From: Aquipuribacter nitratireducens
Lineage (GTDB): Bacteria > Actinomycetota > Actinomycetes > Actinomycetales > JBBAYJ01
NCBI RefSeq assembly: GCF_037860835.1
Contig: NZ_JBBEOG010000001.1
Location: 1-64,000, forward strand
Length of the DNA: 64,000 nucleotides
Reading direction: 5' to 3'
Below are positions 61,702-64,000 of the stretch, piece by piece. The notes beneath the pieces were generated by a model. The model did not search any database. It saw only the letters and a list, made by a program, of their open reading frames with translations, and was not told the origin of the DNA. Position numbers and translations under genes: made by a program. The first letter of the stretch is position 1, and every line of letters starts with the position of its first letter.

Positions 61702-63137
61702 GCGCTCACCGGGACGTCGACGGCGTGGACGTCGAGGTCCTCGCCACGGAACCACCGGCCCCCGGAGACGGCGGAGACGACGTCGTCACCCGGCGTGGCG
61801 CTGCCGCTGAGCCGCCTCGCCCGGTTGAGCGCTGCGACCCGGTGCACCCGCAGGCCGGGGTCGACGGCCCCACCGACGGTCGCGGCGAGCAACCCGAGGT
61901 CGGTGCGCACCATGGTGTCGACGACCCGCTCGAGGGCCTGGGGACCGAGCCGGGCACCGGCCGGCAGCCTCGTGACGAACGGGACCGCCGGGTCGGTGCC
62001 GGCCATGGCGTCCGGACCGTCGACGAGGACGAAGCGGGGGTCGGCCCTCACGTACTCGCGCACGAGCCGGAACGGCATGCGGTCGTCCCGCAGCGGGGAC
62101 CAGCGCCCCTCGTCCAGGGTGCGCCACGGCCCGGCCAGGCGGACCTGGAAGTCGTGGAGCGGGCCGCCCGCCACCGCGAGGAGGGTGGCGACGAGCGCGT
62201 CGACGCCGGACGGGTCGATGCAGTGAGCGGTGACGTCGACGCCGACCGCGACGACCGGGACGTCCCACAGCGGCCCCTGCGCACGGCGCCGGAACCGCGG
62301 GAGCGGCATGCGCTGCGCGACGTGGGGGCGGTTGTAGGCGATCACCCGCTCCTTCGTCGTCATGACGGTGGACGGACCGAGGTGGAAGGCCGCCGCGCGC
62401 GGCTCCGGCACGAACACCGCACCCTGGTTGTACAGCCGGTAGCCGGCCTCGGAGTCCTCGGCGAGCTTGAGCGAGACGTCGAGCCCGCCCGACGCCGCGA
62501 GGAGGTCGGCCCGCACCGACGCCGTCGCGCCCACGAGGACGCGGAAGGCGTCCCACCCCGCCTCCGCGAGACCGCACGTCCGGTCGACGATGGCCTCGAT
62601 CCAGTCGTGGGGCAGGCGGGGCACCGACGCGTCGACGAGCGCCTCCTCCTGCCCGGCCCGCACGCGCCGGACGACCTCCGCCGGCGTGGCGAGGGGAGCG
62701 TCGACGAACCGCTTGTACCCGAGGGTCACGACGTCGTCGGCCACCTCGTGCCAGCGGACCTGCGCCTCGACGTGCTCCCGGAACGGCAGCATGTCGGAGT
62801 CGAGCCACAGCACGACCTCGCCGGTCGCGTGCTCCGCGCCGGTCTGCCGGGCCGCCGCGCTGCCCCAGCCGTGGCGGGGGTCGGTCGCGACGACGCGGGT
62901 GCCGGCCGGCCGCGGGCCGGCGAGCCGGACCGGCACCGCGCCGCCGTCGTCCACCACGAGCACCTCGAGGAGGTCCTGCGGGTAGCTCTGCTCCGACAGC
63001 GCCGCGAGCGTCAGGGGCAGGGTGTCCGCGCAGTCGTACGCCGGGACCACGACGCTGACGGTCCGCCGGGGCGTCCACCGCCCGAGCTCCGGTGGCCGGA
63101 GGCTGCGCCAGTCGTTGCGGAAGACGGGACCCGTCAC
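61698..63137 (-). CDS. Glycosyltransferase family 2 with C-terminal extension
   Basis: A 479-residue GT-A enzyme. VSVVVPAYDCADTLPLTLAALS opens the fold; the metal-binding site is WLDSDML; LKLAEDSEAGYRLYNQGA is the acceptor-site ED motif. The last 200 residues form a further domain unlike the GT-A core. GTG 63137 is 4 bp downstream of the next gene's stop, so the two are probably one operon reading leftward. Confidence 0.9.
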   Translation of the reverse strand: MTGPVFRNDWRSLRPPELGRWTPRRTVSVVVPAYDCADTLPLTLAALSEQSYPQDLLEVLVVDDGGAVPVRLAGPRPAGTRVVATDPRHGWGSAAARQTGAEHATGEVVLWLDSDMLPFREHVEAQVRWHEVADDVVTLGYKRFVDAPLATPAEVVRRVRAGQEEALVDASVPRLPHDWIEAIVDRTCGLAEAGWDAFRVLVGATASVRADLLAASGGLDVSLKLAEDSEAGYRLYNQGAVFVPEPRAAAFHLGPSTVMTTKERVIAYNRPHVAQRMPLPRFRRRAQGPLWDVPVVAVGVDVTAHCIDPSGVDALVATLLAVAGGPLHDFQVRLAGPWRTLDEGRWSPLRDDRMPFRLVREYVRADPRFVLVDGPDAMAGTDPAVPFVTRLPAGARLGPQALERVVDTMVRTDLGLLAATVGGAVDPGLRVHRVAALNRARRLSGSATPGDDVVSAVSGGRWFRGEDLDVHAVDVPVSA

Positions 63138-63141
63138 GGCG

Positions 63142-64000
63142 TCAGACCCACCGGCGGTCGTCGTCCGCGTCCGTCATCGCGGGCCCCCCGGCCCGCCCCC
63201 ACGTCTGGTGGTAGGCGCGGTCGAGGAAGTAGTCGACGCCCGGGTCCCACGTGTGCCCGTCGCGGGACCGGCGCAGGACCATGTTGTGGGCGTGGGTGCG
63301 GTAGATCGTCGCGCCGGCCGCCGTCGCGGCGGCGAGGAGGCCGGCGTCGACGCCGCTGGCGAGGGACGGGAACCCGCCGAGGTCCTCGACCGTCTCGCGG
63401 CGGGCGGTGATGGTGCCCCCGGCGACGTGGGTCGTCGGCAGCTCGTTGACGGACTGCCGGGCGACCGTGACGTCGAGCGCCTCGAGGTGGACGAACTCCG
63501 CGTTGCAGCCGACGACGGCGGCGCCGCTGGTGGTGAGGGCGGTGCGGAGCTCGCGGAGGTGGTGCGGGCCGTACCAGTCGTCGTCGTCCCACTTCGTCAC
63601 GAGGTCGGTGCCGGCCCGCCGCACCGCCGCCGTGAGGACGTCCCCGAAGACCTCGTCGGCGCCGTGGACCGCGACGTCGGCGGCGAGCCCGGAGTCGTCG
63701 AGCGCCCCGCGGGCGTCGTCCGGCAGCCGCTCGACGCCGTGGAGCGCGATCACGAGGACCGGCCGGACCCCACGCTGGCCCGCCACCTGCTCGACGGCGT
63801 GCCGGAGCATGCCCGGTCGGCGGGAGCACAGCACGACCCCGACCTCGGGCTCGGGTCCTGCCGGCGCCGCCCGCTCCACCGCACGGCGGAGCCGGATGCT
63901 GTGGGTCTCCCGCTCCAGCGGGGCCCACGGCCCCGGGGCCCGTCCGACGAGCCGCGCGAGCGGGCGACCGAGCAGGTGCTCGGCCCACCGGGGGAGGGGC
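63142..64000 (-). CDS. Glycosyltransferase, GT-A type, 5' end beyond the window
   Basis: At least 285 residues; the frame is open to the right edge, so the true start lies outside (GTG 63879 is only an internal codon). Motifs: VGVVLCSRRPGMLRHAVEQV, the metal site KWDDDDWYGPHHLREL and TITARRETVEDLGGFPS. The DDDDxYG form marks a subgroup seen in actinobacterial glycan loci and resembles the decayed C-terminus of the FkbM fusion. It ends the visible locus. Confidence 0.82.
   Translation of the reverse strand, partial: PLPRWAEHLLGRPLARLVGRAPGPWAPLERETHSIRLRRAVERAAPAGPEPEVGVVLCSRRPGMLRHAVEQVAGQRGVRPVLVIALHGVERLPDDARGALDDSGLAADVAVHGADEVFGDVLTAAVRRAGTDLVTKWDDDDWYGPHHLRELRTALTTSGAAVVGCNAEFVHLEALDVTVARQSVNELPTTHVAGGTITARRETVEDLGGFPSLASGVDAGLLAAATAAGATIYRTHAHNMVLRRSRDGHTWDPGVDYFLDRAYHQTWGRAGGPAMTDADDDRRWV

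Overview
The window is very GC-rich and densely packed. Many genes overlap by 4 bases (ATGA or GTGA), GTG starts are common, and several promoters look leaderless. With the gene order mfd–mazG–eno–divIC–DUF501–ppx, a PASTA-type Ser/Thr kinase and an LAxTG sortase substrate, this points to a Gram-positive actinobacterium, plausibly a Micrococcales relative. Genus cannot be set from the sequence alone.

Bases 1-15200 are mostly core: an LAxTG surface protein, a membrane protein, mfd, a small lipoprotein, mazG, a PASTA kinase, enolase, a DivIC/FtsB-like protein, DUF501, a VapBC module, an ion-channel-like protein with a degenerate pore, an FAD oxidoreductase and a Ppx/GppA phosphatase. Bases 15200-33600 are mixed: a TetR-regulated ABC exporter with two operator-like palindromes, a family 5-type uracil-DNA glycosylase, a GGDEF-EAL protein whose reading frame runs through a tRNA gene, a Bax-inhibitor-1 protein, a GlxA-type regulator flanked by a repeat family, a thiolase, an SGNH hydrolase, a metallo-beta-lactamase-fold enzyme, cystathionine beta-synthase and a PHP hydrolase. 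A heliorhodopsin, an EamA transporter and a second (PemK/MazF) toxin-antitoxin pair follow.

Bases 33600-41100 hold msrA, a five-gene DUF4129–MoxR–DUF58 operon, a transsulfuration enzyme and a lone MutL-type ATPase. From 41160 to the right edge lies a large cell-surface glycopolymer locus: a FlaA1/CapD-type dehydratase, a WecA/MraY-type initiating transferase, WecB and WecC for UDP-ManNAcA, a TagGH/Wzm-Wzt-type ABC exporter, several glycosyltransferases including one of about 1370 residues with three GT-like modules, a FkbM methyltransferase fusion, a DUF6270 protein and GT-A enzymes. The last gene runs off the window.

The points most worth a second look are the heliorhodopsin and its hairpin-rich leader, the short class-I tRNA with a UAA anticodon embedded in the GGDEF-EAL frame, the three-module glycosyltransferase with an unusual start, a 12-codon ORF linking two genes, and three regulatory genes whose predicted -10 boxes lie 6-7 bases from the ATG.
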